NCBI GenBank assembly: GCA_017893485.1
Contig: CM030368.1
Location: forward strand, 175,556,004-175,620,003
Direction: 5' to 3'
DNA: 64,000 nucleotides
Source: Hemerocallis citrina
Lineage: Eukaryota > Streptophyta > Magnoliopsida > Asparagales > Asphodelaceae
Shown: positions 1 to 12,089 of the stretch, piece by piece
How positions within the stretch are numbered: position 1 is the first letter of the stretch
Layout: each line of letters starts with the position of its first letter
Notes under the pieces: model-generated
Database searches by the model: none
Told to the model about the DNA's origin: nothing
Seen by the model: only the letters and a program-made list of their open reading frames with translations
Position numbers and translations under genes: made by a program

Positions 1-510
1 AAAAGTCGTGGAAGGCAGCTCCTGTAAATTGGGTCCCATTGTCAATTACGAGAATGCGAGGTACCCCAAACCGACAGACAATATTCTTCCAAAAGAACTT
101 CTGCACCCTGTTCTTGGTGATCGTTGAGAGAGGTTTGGCCTCTGTCCATTTGGAGAAGTAGTCTATTGCTACCACCAAGAACTTTAGCTGGCCTGGTGCC
201 AGAGGAAAAGGTCCGAGCAAATCCATCCCCCACATTGCGAAAGGAATTGGACTTGCCAGGGAGGCAAGTTGCACTTGGGGTAGGCAATGGATTGGGGCAA
301 ACTTCTGGCAGGAGTCGCACTTGCGGACGTACTCCTCGGAGTCACTTAATAGTGTAGGCCAAAAGTACCCATAGTTCAAAAGCTTCCGGACAAAGGAACT
401 TGCTCCCAAGTGTGCACCACATAGACCATCATGGGCTTCCCTTAGGGTGTAGAGCGCCTCTTCTGGGGAGAGGCATCTCAGATAGGGCCGACCGTTGACC
501 TGAGTGTAGG
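1..510 (-). pseudogene. Ty3/gypsy (Tat-type) integrase, cut by window edge
   Basis: Read on the minus strand, this stretch is open from about 510 to the window edge. An HHCC zinc-binding module comes first (His in EAHDG and GAHLG, then CDSC). The catalytic core follows: MWGMDLLGPFP holds the first Asp and VIDNGTQF the second. The catalytic Glu and the C-terminus lie outside the window. Integrase joins the cDNA ends of the element to host DNA in the nucleus. It is the most 3' part of the minus-strand pol whose RT begins at 13699. A stop just upstream near 520 breaks continuity with the RNase H part, so I call it a pseudogene. Confidence 0.88.
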
Positions 511-744
511 AGCATTTTTACATGACCCCGTCCAGGAATGTGTACCGCTCTGCTCGTGTCCTAATCCTCCTTGCTTCTTTCGGATCTTCGGGAAGGACTC
601 CATCTTGGAGATACTCGAGGAGGGGCTTCATCCAGTTTTCCCCAAGTGTTAGGGGGTAGGCTTCCATTGGCTCCGAGCCATCTTCGTCGATGCTAGGTTT
701 GAGAAGGACTTCTATTAGGACAGTCCATTATAGACCTTGGAGGG
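511..744 (-). other. Pol linker between RNase H and integrase
   Basis: This minus-strand stretch joins the second RNase H to the integrase. The reading frame is broken by at least one stop near 520. It has no catalytic motif that I can recognise and is read as inter-domain pol sequence of the outer gypsy element. Confidence 0.5.
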
Positions 745-1118
745 ACGAGGAGGCGAGCTTAGAGAGGGCATCCGCTTGCGCGTTTTCCTCTCGAGGAACC
801 CACTAGAGTTGAACATCTCTAAACAGAGCTAGAAGCTCCCTTACTTTTGCCAAGTATCTAGCCATTCGGTCATCTCTCGCCTTGTATTCCCAAGACACTT
901 GATTGACCACTAACTGAGAGTCGCTGAAGACCCTAACCTATTTGGCACCCGCCTTGCGAGCCAAACAGAGACCCACAATTAGGGCTTCATATTCTGCTTC
1001 ATTGTTTGATGCCGGGAAGTTGAGGCGAAGGAAATACTGGAGGACGAAAGCGTCGGGGCCAGTTAGGATGACACCGTTCCTGCTTCCATCGGCGAAGGAG
1101 GACCCATCCACATAGACG
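745..1118 (-). pseudogene. Second (additional) RNase H domain of gypsy pol
   Basis: The minus-strand translation shows an RNase H fold in order: VYVDGSS (Asp), NNEAEYEAL (Glu), VFSDSQLV (Asp) and NAQADAL (Asp). These are the acidic residues of RNase HI. The domain follows the normal RT-linked RNase H, and such a duplicated RNase H is the mark of the plant Tat lineage. Two in-frame stops, one after AGAK and one after DVQL, show it is dead. It would degrade RNA in RNA:DNA hybrids during reverse transcription. Confidence 0.85.
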
Positions 1119-1548
1119 GTCTAAACGGAGGAGTCGGCTGGCGACTCGCATGAATCGGGGATGGTGTTCTCCGCGATGAACTCGGCCATAGCTTGGGCTT
1201 TTATCGCCGTCCTGGGCTGGTAGCTGATGTCGTGCTGACTCAGCTCGATGGACCACTTCATGAGCCATCCGGACGTCTCTGGCTTGTGGAGAACCTGTTT
1301 CAGTGGTTGGTCGGTAAGGACGATCACCGAATGGGATTGGAAGTAGGGACGGAGCTTACGGGCCGCCATGACCAAGGCGAGCGCCATCTTTTCTAGTTTC
1401 GGATAACGGAGTTCGGCATCACGGAGCACCGTACTTACGTAATAAATGGGCTTTTGCGTCTTATCCTCTTTCCTCATGAGGACCGCACTGAGCGTTTGAT
1501 CCGAAGCTGCGAGGTAGAGGTAGAGGACCTCTCCAGGTGCCGGCTTAC
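1119..1548 (-). pseudogene. RT-linked RNase H of gypsy pol
   Basis: The minus-strand frame beginning at about 1477 carries KPIYYVSTVLRDAELRYP, then LEKMALALVMAARKLRPYF and LTDQPLKQVL, the usual pattern of the RNase H domain that follows gypsy RT. It ends in MAEFIAENT, the normal link to the second RNase H. The join to the RT at 1549 is frame-disrupted. Confidence 0.85.
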
Positions 1549-2391
1549 TCAGGAAAGGGGGGTTGGATAAATACTCTTTGAGCTTGTCAAAGGACTCCTA
1601 CCGCTGCGACCCCTACTCGAAGCCTTTAGCCCCCCTGAGGGCTTTGAAGAAGGGGGGGCACTTCTCCCCGGACTTGGAGAGGAATCGCCCGATTGCGGCG
1701 AGGCGCCCCGTGAGCCTCTGCACCTCTTTGACGTTGGAGGGGGAACCATTTTGAGAATGGCATGGATCTTCTCAGGGTTGGCCTCTATGCCCCTCTGGCT
1801 GACCATAAACCCGAGAAATTTGCCTGATGAGACACCGAATGCACAGTTGTTTGGGTTTAGTCTCATATTGTGCCTCCTGAGCACCTCGAAGGCTTCTTGA
1901 AGGTCGAGAGTGTGCTCTTGCCTTCGAGTACTCTTGACTAACATGTCGTCGACGTAGACTTCCATGTTTCGGCCAATCTGATCACGGAAGACCTTGTTCA
2001 CCAGGCACTGATAGGTAGCCCCCACGATTTTCAAGTCGAAAGGCATAACATGGTAGCAGTAGAAGCCTTGGTTCATCACGAACGAGGTCTTCGGGATGTC
2101 CGGAGGGAACATCCTAATTTGGTTGTATCCCGAAAAGGCATCCATAAAACTGAGGAGCTCGTGCCCAGAAGTCGCATCGATGAGGGCGTCGATGCTTGGA
2201 AGAGGGAAGGGTTCCTTCGGGCACGCCTTGTTGAGATCAGTGAAGTCGATGCATATCCTCCAACTTCCATTGGCCTTCTTGACCATTACCACGTTGGAGA
2301 GCCACTCAGGTAGTTCACCTCCTGAATAAAGCGGGCATTAAGGAGTTTTTCAACCTCCTCCTTGATTGCCAGTTGCCTCTCGGGGGCAAAC
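1549..2391 (-). pseudogene. Ty3/gypsy reverse transcriptase, 3' part split by insertion
   Basis: The minus-strand frame encodes VMVKKANGSWRICIDFTDLN, then FMDAFSGYNQIRM and YVDDMLVKS, the polymerase motifs with the catalytic aspartates. It is followed by FLGFMVSQRGIEANPEK of the thumb. The N-terminal part of the same domain lies at 13474-13699, and the two halves meet at a KRQKF / APERQ junction that is exactly where the solo LTR at 2392-13473 landed. The C-terminal end shifts frame near 1760. Confidence 0.92.
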
Positions 2392-2924
2392 TGTAATGCC
2401 CCAATTTTTCATTTATGAAAATTATTTATTTATTTTGCACGTAGTGTGCACGTATAATTTTTTTTGTAGTCCTATAATTATTTTTATTATGGATGATGTG
2501 TGTTCTTTAATTATTTTTATAAAGGCCCATTTTTCTTCAAATAAACATACGCCTTTTTTTAGCCCAAATCTAATTTATTTACTTTCTTTTATAAAACTAT
2601 TATTTTGGCCCATAAACTAAAGCCCATGAGTTATTTTTATTACAACTTGTAATGTAGCACATCTTTTAAAAAATTATTTTTGTAGAAAATATAATGTACA
2701 ACTTTTGTTAAATGGAGACAAGTGCATGCACGTGCATTGCACGTACACGTGCAAAGCACCTCATGTGAGGCCGGTTTTGACATGGAGGGAAATAAAAATT
2801 TTGAGTGGAGTCATGGGTGGTGGTTGCTTGATCATGGTTGGTTATTGTAACTCCTCCTTGAATCCTAGCCTTTTGTTTCTAACTCCTAGTTTAATCCTAG
2901 CCTTCCATTTACCCAAATTTTTAG

Positions 2925-2932
2925 TATAAATA
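2925..2932 (+). promoter_or_regulatory. TATA box of solo LTR A
   Basis: TATAAATA lies about 530 bp into the LTR and is followed directly by a run of 18 C (2933-2950). The position fits the U3/R boundary of a long plant LTR. No experiment supports its use. Confidence 0.5.
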
Positions 2933-3848
2933 CCCCCCCCCCCCCCCCCCAGTCTAGTTATTTTGTACTAATTAATTCTCCAAGACCTATAGTATAAAAT
3001 ACATTTTTAGTAGTTTAGTAAGTGAGTTGAAAGATTAAGAGTTGTGTGTGGGGAGTTTGTGCTTGCATCAACAAGGAAGGCCGGCATCAAAGGAGCTCGG
3101 GTTCGGCATCTTGGAGGCTTGTGTGCGCTTCGACGAGAAGGAGGATCGCTCTCTTGGCAAGGACTTTTGTTTAGGAGGTGTTGCAAATTGTATTTCTCTC
3201 CAATTAAGGTGTGTTATTTTCCACATTTCTAATTAGGAAGCATGCTAGAATTAAATTGAAATGATGATGCATGAAAAAGATTAATAAGAGTACATTTTAA
3301 TTACCAAAATGGCTTATTAATTGATTGGAATGTTAATAAATAGCTTGTATGTGTTTTCATCATTTAATTTAAGTTGTGTGTAGATTAATTATAGCTATGG
3401 ATTGTTTGAAGAAAAATTCATTATTAGCATCAATAACTATATGCAAAACTTAGTAGATGACAATGTTGCCTTATATGCTTAAAGGGACTTTTGTGATAAT
3501 GTTGTAATAGATGACGTAAAAAATATAATTTGTGTGTATATGAAATGAATAAAAACAGAGAATTGATATAGAGATTATTGAGATCATGATTGGATAAGAA
3601 ATGTCGAAAAAGAAATGTGGTAGTAGTAGCTTACAATTTAACCAAATTGTATGGGAAAGATATGTTTAATTATTGAAAAAATTATTTTTTTATATACTGA
3701 AGTATAAATTATTAAAGGAATAATTAATCTGGAAATTTACAGCAAGATTAGTAAGAGCAAAATCAAATGAGAGCTTTTTGAACATTGAAATGTTTTATTA
3801 ACAGAAAGAATTGATTTAAGTAGACTTCGAGTTGTATCTGAGACAACC

Positions 3849-3938
3849 TGAGCTTATAGCTCAAGTGGTCGGGATGCTCTTAATCGCTACAGTGTGCGGG
3901 GTTCCCCACAGATCGATGGTTCGATTCCCGTTAGCACC
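3849..3938 (+). other. tRNA-like module 1 inside solo LTR A
   Basis: A box A-like TAGCTCAAGTGG at 3857-3868 and a box B-like GGTTCGATTCC at 3918-3928 are spaced about as in a tRNA gene with a long variable arm, and the stretch ends near GCACCA. The acceptor arms do not pair convincingly, so I call it tRNA-derived rather than a tRNA gene. I did not find it in solo LTR B. Confidence 0.55.
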
Positions 3939-4015
3939 ATATATTTTTTTTGTACATTTAAAAATAAATTAACTGCAGCCGAGAGCATGTACAGCTCTCA
4001 GTCCTCCTTTATACT

Positions 4016-4096
4016 GCTTGGCGCAATCGGCCTAGTGGTTTGTGCCTGTGACATGTTTCCCTGTGGTTGTTGGTTCGAAACCCGGTCTCGGCCTGG
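4016..4096 (+). other. tRNA-like module 2 inside solo LTR A
   Basis: A second pol III promoter-like pair is present: TCGGCCTAGTGG at 4028-4038 and GGTTCGAAACC at 4072-4082. It begins about 165 bp after module 1. It could be the head of a tRNA-derived SINE or a second tRNA relic. No good cloverleaf is visible. Confidence 0.5.
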
Positions 4097-5605
4097 GTTT
4101 AATTGTGGGAAAAAATATTTTTTGGGGGGATTTATTTTGTGATTAAAAATTATGGAAAAAATATGATTATTATCCTAAAAATATGTGGGACTTATGAAAA
4201 ATAATTTGGTAGTTATCAAAATAAAATAGAGTATATTTTTTAGAACAAATGTATAAATAGAACTATGGTTCTACACTTGTATTTTGTGGAGGTTATAATT
4301 CGCAAAAGAATTTGAAATAAAGTGTTAGAAAAGAAGTATGAATAAGAAGGAAATTATATGACGTGAAGTGATGTGTATTATTCTTATTGAAGAATAGTGT
4401 GACCATATTGAGTAGTGGATATTACAAATCTTGATATGATTTTTAATGTGGAAATGATGTGTGATGAATTACTTGATGAATAATTGAATTCCATGTATGA
4501 TTATGGACTCATGAATGATCTAGAAATCATGTTATTGGAAAAGAGAAATGTTATTGAGCATGAAAAATCAAGCATATGAATTACGAATTGAAATTGAAAA
4601 TTAGAGTGTAGCCAAAACTCACACCGGCAAGTGAAAGTGATGAATAATTATGATTATTGATTATTGAAAAGACCAGTTTGGGTCATTGTAAAACGAAAGA
4701 AATAAGACCGGTAGTAGTGAGAGGGCTAACTCTAAAAGATTGATTTTATTCATAATTCAATTAAACTAAGAATTAGTTACATAGTGAAGATGTGATGAAA
4801 GTAAGAGAAAAACATTGAGTATGAGTGCCATTAGATTGGCGGCGAGAGAGTATCCCAGGATGTCCCATGATGATTCATGATAGGGCGTGGATACTGCTCC
4901 AGAGTACCGTCCTGGTGGCGACGCTCGTGGGGTGTTGGACGACTGCAAGTGGTGTCATGTCTATGGCAGGAGCTGAATTACCACAGGATGCTTGCATGAT
5001 GAGTCATGTGTCAGTGCATTGGGATTCCCTCCAGGACGCCTAGACATGAGTTCGTATGTCAGAAAACATCTAGGATACTTACCGTAGTTACAGTAGTAGA
5101 TTAAGACATGACGAGGGATTGAACCCTACAAGATGAAGAACGATTAAGAGCTTGCCCTCGGACCTATGTAGTATGGGATGCATAGAATCTGAACAAGTGC
5201 GCATTAGTGTCATGTAATATAAATAATTGTATTAAGGACTAAGTGCACAATCACAACACGACATCAATAGGGTATTCCCTTTAGTTTGATATGTGACAAG
5301 TTTGTGTTTGTTAAATATGAAAAATCAGTTATACTATTTCCGGCATAGAGAGGATGGCCGTGTATAATGTTCGTCGGTTGAATAAACTGACGTACCCACA
5401 ATTTTGTATGCAGGGTAAATGACATTGATAAAGATTAAAGAAGCACAGATGCTTAGAGATTATTCAACGTTGATGTACATTTATTTAAATGCTGTAATTT
5501 TGCTTCCGCTGTAAAAATGTAAAGTGTAAAGTTTTCCATGTAAACTCTGATGTAAAGTGAAAAGTTTTAAATTTCCTTGTAAAATTGTACGAAAGAAGTG
5601 TAAAG

Positions 5606-6874
5606 TGTTAGGGTTATATACTGAAAGCATGACTTTTGTATTAACTTTATTTCCTTATTTTTTTGAATGAGAATCATATGGGTATATGTTTGCAGATTGT
5701 GTTTATTATAATATTAATGCAAGTATCTGATATTCTATAAGGTTGATAATATGGTGTGAGGTGACACACAGAAGATCATATTATCAGTTCCCTATGGAAT
5801 ATATAAATAGTTCACAACCTAGACGGACTTGGATAATCCATTGGAAAGGTTGTAGTGTAATCTGGTATTAGTCTATCTTGACTATAGGTTTACACTAGTA
5901 CACTTTGTGTGTATTAAACAGGACCACTTGAGGTTGTTCTCTTTGTACTGACTACAAAAGAGAACAAAAATCTCTGTTATTATGGATGCTTATGCTCTTA
6001 ATCCAGATATAATAACAGACATGTATATGCAGTGTGCATTACTTTGACTCATAAAAGAGTGAGATTCATTATGGATCAACAACCTCTATGAATTGGGTAA
6101 TAGCATTGTATGTATGATGGGCTGTTGATTGTAAAAGGAATCCATGACCCGATACGTCGGGTTGATGATGTCCCCTTAAGGAGCTCATAAGGATTGTCAT
6201 GTAAACCCTGCAGGTGGATTACATCCGACATGACAAATAAAGTTGAGTGGTACTACTTAAGGATAAAAGATGTTGATCAATATAGTTGTCAGTAACTTAA
6301 TTTGATCGACGGACATTCGATATCTTAACATGGGGAGCTCAACGAGCATATAATAAAAGGAGCCCATAAATATAATTTGGGATTAGGAAGGTAGTGCAAC
6401 AATAGCTCCTTAGTGGACCGAGCTATTGTTAATGGGCCTGGGTTGTGTGTTCGGACTGAACACGGGATACCCAGATTCGTTAGGAGACCTAACCCTAATT
6501 TCTCCTCATGGTCCCTGTCGTAGCCTTATATATATCCTCTATTCTCTGCCCGTCATTATCATCATCAGAGATAAGAAGTTTTCTCTAAATTCGTGATTCA
6601 CGTAAGGAGAGAAAGAGAGGTCAGCCAAGGAGAAGAAAGGTTGGTAGACCGTCGCCCACACGACGTCCAACCCAAGGAAGGAATACGTGCAGAAGATCTT
6701 GGGGTCGCAGACGGCTCGAAGTTGCTAGAAACTATCGTCTTCTTCTCATCGCAGGTATAATTCGTGAACCCTAGATTCCGCTATAAAGGGTTAGATCATG
6801 TATTAAATCTGTTAAACTTTTATGATCAATACGCACACCAATCTGTGTTCCTGGGATTCATCGCAGTTCCATCA
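5606..6874 (+). repeat. 5' LTR of nested copia
   Basis: It starts TGTTAGGGTT and ends CCATCA directly before the primer site. It is the same length as the 3' LTR. It contains the U3 promoter listed separately. Confidence 0.95.
6526..6535 (+). promoter_or_regulatory. TATA box in copia 5' LTR
   Basis: A TATATATA stretch follows CCTTA within the LTR and is conserved in the 3' LTR copy. It would place the RNA start some 30 bp downstream, leaving about 310 bp of R-U5. Confidence 0.5.
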
Positions 6875-6876
6875 AT

Positions 6877-6890
6877 TGGTATCAGAGCCG
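6877..6890 (+). promoter_or_regulatory. Primer binding site, tRNA-iMet type
   Basis: TGGTATCAGAGCC lies two bases after the 5' LTR. It is complementary to the 3' end of plant initiator methionine tRNA, the usual copia primer, and fixes the LTR end and element polarity. Confidence 0.9.
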
Positions 6891-8130
6891 GTATTGGATC
6901 TGCGTATTGATTGTTACATCCATGTTGTCCAATAAAACTTGTGTTGTATGATAATCGGTAGATGTAGATCTGTTCTAACTCGGTTTTGCAGGCATCTTAG
7001 ATCCAACTATTATGGTCCAATGCATGTTTTGTTTGTGTTGTTATTGTTTTGTGGATGTAATTAATATCACGAGGGTTGATCGTGATTATAATTTTAATTT
7101 TTCAATCTAGATTATGTGTGAACTCCTTCGGGAGGCATAGGATTGATGTAATTTTAATTTTATTTTATTTTTATTTTTTTTCGATCGATCGTGATGGTGG
7201 TGGTGGCTGTTTCTGACGCCGGAGGAGATGCTGTTTTTAGGCAGTCCGGAGATCGACAGATGGTTTTCGATGAAGAAATCGGGCAGCCAAACCTTTAAAA
7301 AAAAAAACAGGGCGCTGCCCCGAACCCCGCGACCTGACCGGGCAGGTCGAACCCCGGATAGCTCCGCGCAGGGTCAGATTTGGGATTCGCACAGTCGGAG
7401 AAGAATCAGGAAAGATGGCCATAATAGTTTGATATTTATTTTCAAATTTATTGCCATTATTGCTTATTCTGATTATGCATGTTTATTATTTTGTGATTTT
7501 TTTTGAAAAACTAGGATCACATTAATAATGGACAACATGGACATAAATTAACTAGTAGAAAAACCCTCATTGTTAAATAACTAAGTGGGAGAGGGAATTC
7601 ATTTAACATGAATCCCACGGTCTCCATTGCTAGTTTGTAGGTGATATAATTATACTTGTGTGTTGGCTTTAGTGCTTTCCTCCATATCGGATGAGTATAA
7701 TTATGGATCACCAGTACAAACTTCCTTAGGGATAATTGTAGAAAGTTACCTAGTATGTGTTCACTTCTCCATCTGAAGGAACTCAATACAAGATAATGGA
7801 CTTAGTATTAAGCAATGGTATACACTTAGATACAAATAATGGTATCCTCCCCATCGGAGTCACTGCTATTATTTGTAGGACCAGAGCAAGACCAACAGAT
7901 TAATTTTATTTGTCATAAAGTTGTGTTGACATGATAGTAAAATTAATAGGAAAAACCTACTTCAACAAATATTGAATTTGTATATGTCCACACTATCGTG
8001 GCATGCTAAATTCATGGTGTTTAAGGTGTTGGTGAATTTTTTTTATTGTTTTGAGGGAATCAATATTTAATTAATTCAAAAAAGTTTTGCCCTACATAAT
8101 TTTTTTTATGTGATTCTCAGGATTTCAAAA
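6891..8130 (+). other. Copia untranslated leader
   Basis: About 1.2 kb separates the primer site from gag. I see no supported coding region here. There is a short GC-rich patch at 7195-7400 and poly-T/A tracts elsewhere. A long leader is common in plant copia elements. Confidence 0.6.
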
Positions 8131-8925
8131 ATGGGTTCTTTCAGTCCACTTATGGTGATTCTTAAAGAAAACAAACTTACTGGACCTAATTATATTGACT
8201 GGAAACGTAACTTGGATATTGTCTTAACTACTGAAGAGTACAAATTTGTACTCAATGAAGTATGCCCACCTAAACCTGATGCTAACTCTGATGAAGAGGT
8301 CAAAGAGGCTTATAAGAAGTGGAATAAGGCAGATGAGATGGCGCTGTGTTACATTTTGGCATCTATGTCAAATGTACTGCAGCATCAGCATCAGGCCATG
8401 CCCACAGCTTATGATATGATGTACAACCTTAAGGAACTCTTCGGACATCAGAGTATAGCAGCTAGGCAATTTGCTATGAAGAGTTTGATGAATGCATCTA
8501 TGGCTGAGGGGACACCAGTAAGGGATCATGTTCTCAAGATGATGGGTCATCTAAATGAGATGGAGATCCTTGGTGCTGAAATCGATGGGGAAACCCAGGT
8601 CGATATCATTCTCGGGACTCTGCCTAAAAGTTTTGACTCGTTTTGCCTTAATTACAACATGAACAAAAGGTTGTATAGTTTGGCAGAACTTGCAAAAGAA
8701 CTACAGGATGCTGAAGCTCTCTTCAAGCAGAATGCCCATGTTTATGTGACTGAAAAGGACTCTACTTCTAAGCCGAAAGGTGGTAAGAAGAAGAAAGTTC
8801 AGAAACAAGTAAACTCAGCAAAGAAGGGCATGGGACCTCAAGGCGCTGTGAAAAAGCCGAAAGGCAAGTGTTTCAAGTGCAAAGGGTCAGGACATTGGAA
8901 GACTGACTGTCCACTTCTCAAATAA
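8131..8925 (+). CDS. Copia gag (capsid-nucleocapsid)
   Basis: This is the intact gag frame. I start at the second Met (MGSFSPLMVILKENKL) rather than at 8110, because this matches the usual plant copia gag start. The LTGPNYIDWKRNL motif is typical of the N-terminal capsid domain. The C-terminus has a basic Lys-rich tract and one CCHC zinc knuckle, CFKCKGSGHWKTDC. Gag packages the genomic RNA into virus-like particles in the cytoplasm. The frame closes with TAA right after the knuckle, and protease coding follows at once. Confidence 0.9.
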   Translation: MGSFSPLMVILKENKLTGPNYIDWKRNLDIVLTTEEYKFVLNEVCPPKPDANSDEEVKEAYKKWNKADEMALCYILASMSNVLQHQHQAMPTAYDMMYNLKELFGHQSIAARQFAMKSLMNASMAEGTPVRDHVLKMMGHLNEMEILGAEIDGETQVDIILGTLPKSFDSFCLNYNMNKRLYSLAELAKELQDAEALFKQNAHVYVTEKDSTSKPKGGKKKKVQKQVNSAKKGMGPQGAVKKPKGKCFKCKGSGHWKTDCPLLK

Positions 8926-9585
8926 AAGAACAAAGAAGGTATATCTCATTTACTAGTTGTTGAAACATGTTTAGCGGTGTTATCTACCGGCACCTGGTGT
9001 GTAGATACAGGAGCCACTAATCATGTCTGCAATACATTGCAGGGGTTCCAAGAAACCAGACGGCTCAGTGATGGAGAGATATGCTTGTTTATGGGTGACG
9101 CTACAAGAGTAGCGGCCGTTGCAATAGGAGATGTTATTTTATCTTTTGGTAGAAATAATTCTTTGACATTGAGAGATTGTCTTTATGCACCTTCACTTAG
9201 AAGGAATTTAATTTCTGTTTCCATGCTAGTTAAGGATGGATATTCAGTTTATTTTAATGACAATATTGTTATTAGAAAAAATAAGCATTTTATCTGTTCT
9301 AGTGCATTGGTTGATAATCTATATGTCATTAACCCTATTTCGCCCACGATGCAACTTATGGAAATGAATAATATGTCTTCTAACATAAATAAGAGAAAAG
9401 AACCTTCTTGTATGAACCAAACATATCTTTGGCACTTGCGATTGGGGCATGTTAACCTAAGAAGGATTCAAAGGCTGGTTAAAGATGGACCTTTGAGTTC
9501 ATTGGAAGTGGAGGCACTACCAGTCTGTGAATCCTGCTTGGTAGGTAAAAATGACCAAAAGGCCTTTCAAGGCAAAGGGGTATAG
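8926..9585 (+). pseudogene. Copia protease and GAG-pre-integrase region
   Basis: TWCVDTGATNHVCN carries the DTG active site of the aspartic protease. The region ends in the pre-integrase zinc module: H in LWHLRLGHVN (two His), then CESCLVGK. A frameshift near 9550-9585 moves the reading frame to the next segment. Protease releases the mature particle proteins. Confidence 0.88.
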
Positions 9586-10180
9586 GGCCAAAGATGTGTT
9601 GGAATTGGTTCATTCTGATTTGTGTGGGCCCATGACTGTCCAGGCTAGAGGTGGCTTTGAATATTTTGTCACATTTACTGACGATTATTCAAGGTATGGA
9701 TATATTTATTTGATGCGCCGTAAGTCTGAGTGCTTTGAGAAATTTAAAGAGTACAAGGCAGAAACGGAGAAACATCATGGAAAATGTATCAAGTCATTAC
9801 GTTCAGATCGTGGTGGCGAGTATCTTTTTGGGGAGTTTAGGGACTATTTGTCAGAGGCTGGGATTACATCCCAATTATCAGCACCTGGAACACCCCAACA
9901 GAATGGTGTAGCAGAAAGAAGGAATAGGACTCTTATGGAGATGGTTAGATCAATGATGAGTTATTCAGATTTACCAGATTCATTTTGGGGATATGCCTTA
10001 GAAACTGCAACTTATATTTTGAACTTGGTTCCTTCTAAGTCAGTACCAATTACTCCCACAGAACTGTGGACTGGGCGTAAGCCTAGTCTGAAACATGTTC
10101 GGATTTGGGGTAGTCCAGCACACGTGCTGAATGGGAAAGCCGATAAGTTGGAATCTCGTACAGAAGTACGCATGTTTTAG
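9551..10180 (+). pseudogene. Copia integrase core
   Basis: The catalytic residues are visible: [11 protein letters not shown] (first Asp), LRSDRGGEY (second Asp) and [13 protein letters not shown] (Glu). The core ends in [10 protein letters not shown] second frameshift near 10170-10185 breaks the link to the C-terminal part, which continues as GYPRGTKGGLFYS-type sequence to 10560. Confidence 0.9.
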
Positions 10181-10185
10181 GCTAT

Positions 10186-10560
10186 CCAAGAGGAACGAAA
10201 GGAGGTTTATTTTATAGTCCTAAGGATCAGAAGGTCATTGTTAGCACCAATGCTCGATTCTTAGAGGAAGACTATGTGATGAACCATAAACCCATAAGTA
10301 GAGCTGTTCTAGAAGAACTAAGAGGTGAGACGCCAAATACTTCAGTACTAACTGTACAACAGGATGTACCACCAGTAACTACACAACGTGTCACCAATGT
10401 TACACCACAACCGATAGTGCCTCGTCGTAGTGGGAGGGTTGTGATACAACCTGATAGATATATGTTCTTGGGAGAGTCGTCAGACTTTATCCCTGAGGAA
10501 CAAGATTATGATCCCTGTACCTACAATGAAGCACTCCAAGATAAAGATGCAGAGTCTTGA
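10186..10560 (+). pseudogene. Copia integrase C-terminal region and linker
   Basis: The open frame follows the integrase core and includes a spacer rich in Thr, Pro and Val, ending at PRRSGRVVIQPDRYMF, the usual entry to copia RT. A TGA near 10558 sits where Trp is expected. Confidence 0.75.
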
Positions 10561-10569
10561 CAAAAAGCA

Positions 10570-12087
10570 ATGATATCTGAAATAGAATCTATGGATTCTA
10601 ATCAAGTCTGGGAGCTTGTAGAACCACTTATTGGTGTAAAAGCCATTGGATGCAAATGGGTCTATAAGAGAAAAAGAGGATCAGACGGTAAGGTTGAAAC
10701 CTTCAAAGCTCGGCTTGTTGCAAAAGGTTTTACTCAAAGAGAGGGTATTGATTATGAGGAAACCTTTTAGCCAGTAGCCATGCTTAAGTCTATCCGGATT
10801 CTTTTATCTATTGCAGCTCATCTTGATTATGAGATTTGGCAAATGGATGTCAAGACAGCTTTCCTTAATGGAAGTCTTGAGGAAGACATCTATATGGAGC
10901 AACCAGACGGGTTCATTGAAAAGGGCCAAGAGCATCTTATTTGTATGCTCAAGAAGTCCATTTATGGACTTAAGCAAGCTTCCAGATCTTGGAACATATG
11001 TTTTGATCAGGTGATAAAATCCTATGGATTTGATCAATGTCAAGATGAATCGTGTGTATACAAAAAATGTGACGAAAACGTAGTGGTATTCCTAGTACTT
11101 TACGTGGATGACATCTTGCTCATTGGAAACAATGTGAAGGTATTATCTAACGTAAGGGTATGGTTATCCAAACAGTTTGATATGAAGGACTTGGGAGAAG
11201 TAGGTCACATCCTTGGGATCAAAGTTCTACGAGATCGCAAGAAAATGATGTTGGGCTTGTCCCAAGCTTCCTATATCGATACTATACTAACTCGTTTTAG
11301 CATGCAAAATTCTAAGAAAGGTTTCTTACCTTTTAGGCATGGAATTGCCCTATCAAAGGAGCAGTGTTCAAGGACACCTAAAGAGATAGAGAACATGAAA
11401 GCAGTTCCTTATGCTTCAGCAGTAGGAAGCTTAATGTATGCAATGCTATGTACGAGACCAGATATCTGCTTTGCCGTTGGCATGGTTAGCAGATATCAGT
11501 CTAACCCGGGACAAGAGCACTGGACTGTCGTAAAGCATATTTTGAAGTACCTGAAAAGGACTAAAGATTACATGCTAGTTTACCAGGCAGATAGTTTAGT
11601 TGCCTTGGGGTATACAGACTCAGATTTTCAGTCAGATAGGGATTCCAGGAAATCAACCTCAGGTTATGTATTTACTTTGGGAGGTGGAGCCACTATATGG
11701 AGGAGTATCAAGCAAAAATGTATTGCTGATTCTACCATGGAAGCCGAGTATGTGGCAGCCTCTGAGGCAGCCAAAGAAGCGGTTTGGCTCAGAAACTTCC
11801 TATTGGACTTAGATGTGGTACCTAATTTGCCTAAGGCTATTACACTTTATTGTGATAATAGTGGAGCAGTTGCAAATTCGAAGGAACCACGAGCCCATAA
11901 GTCAGATAAACACATTGAGCGTAAGTACCACCTGATACGAGATTTCGTAAAGAAAGGAAAAGTTGCTGTGATCAAGATAGCATCAGCAGACAACCTAGCT
12001 GATCCCTTCACTAAGAGCTTACCAGCTAAGGCTTTTGATAGTCATGTTGAGGGAATGGGAGTCAGATGCGTAGCAGCATGGCTTTAA
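10570..12087 (+). pseudogene. Copia reverse transcriptase and RNase H
   Basis: RT begins with [19 protein letters not shown] and [14 protein letters not shown] at about 10768 interrupts TF-PVAMLKSIR. The main frame from 10780 has QMDVKTAFLNG, YGLKQASRSW and LYVDDILLIGN with the catalytic aspartates. RNase H follows with GYTDSDFQSD, MEAEYVAASEAAKEA, LYCDNSGAVA and NLADPFTKSLP. Only the early stop damages this part, and the frame from 10780 to 12087 (435 codons) is otherwise intact. Confidence 0.92.
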
Positions 12088-12089
12088 GT

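Noticed and set aside
3849..3938. Functional tRNA gene
   Set aside because: Box A and B are good, but the acceptor and T stems do not pair well and the stretch lies inside an LTR.
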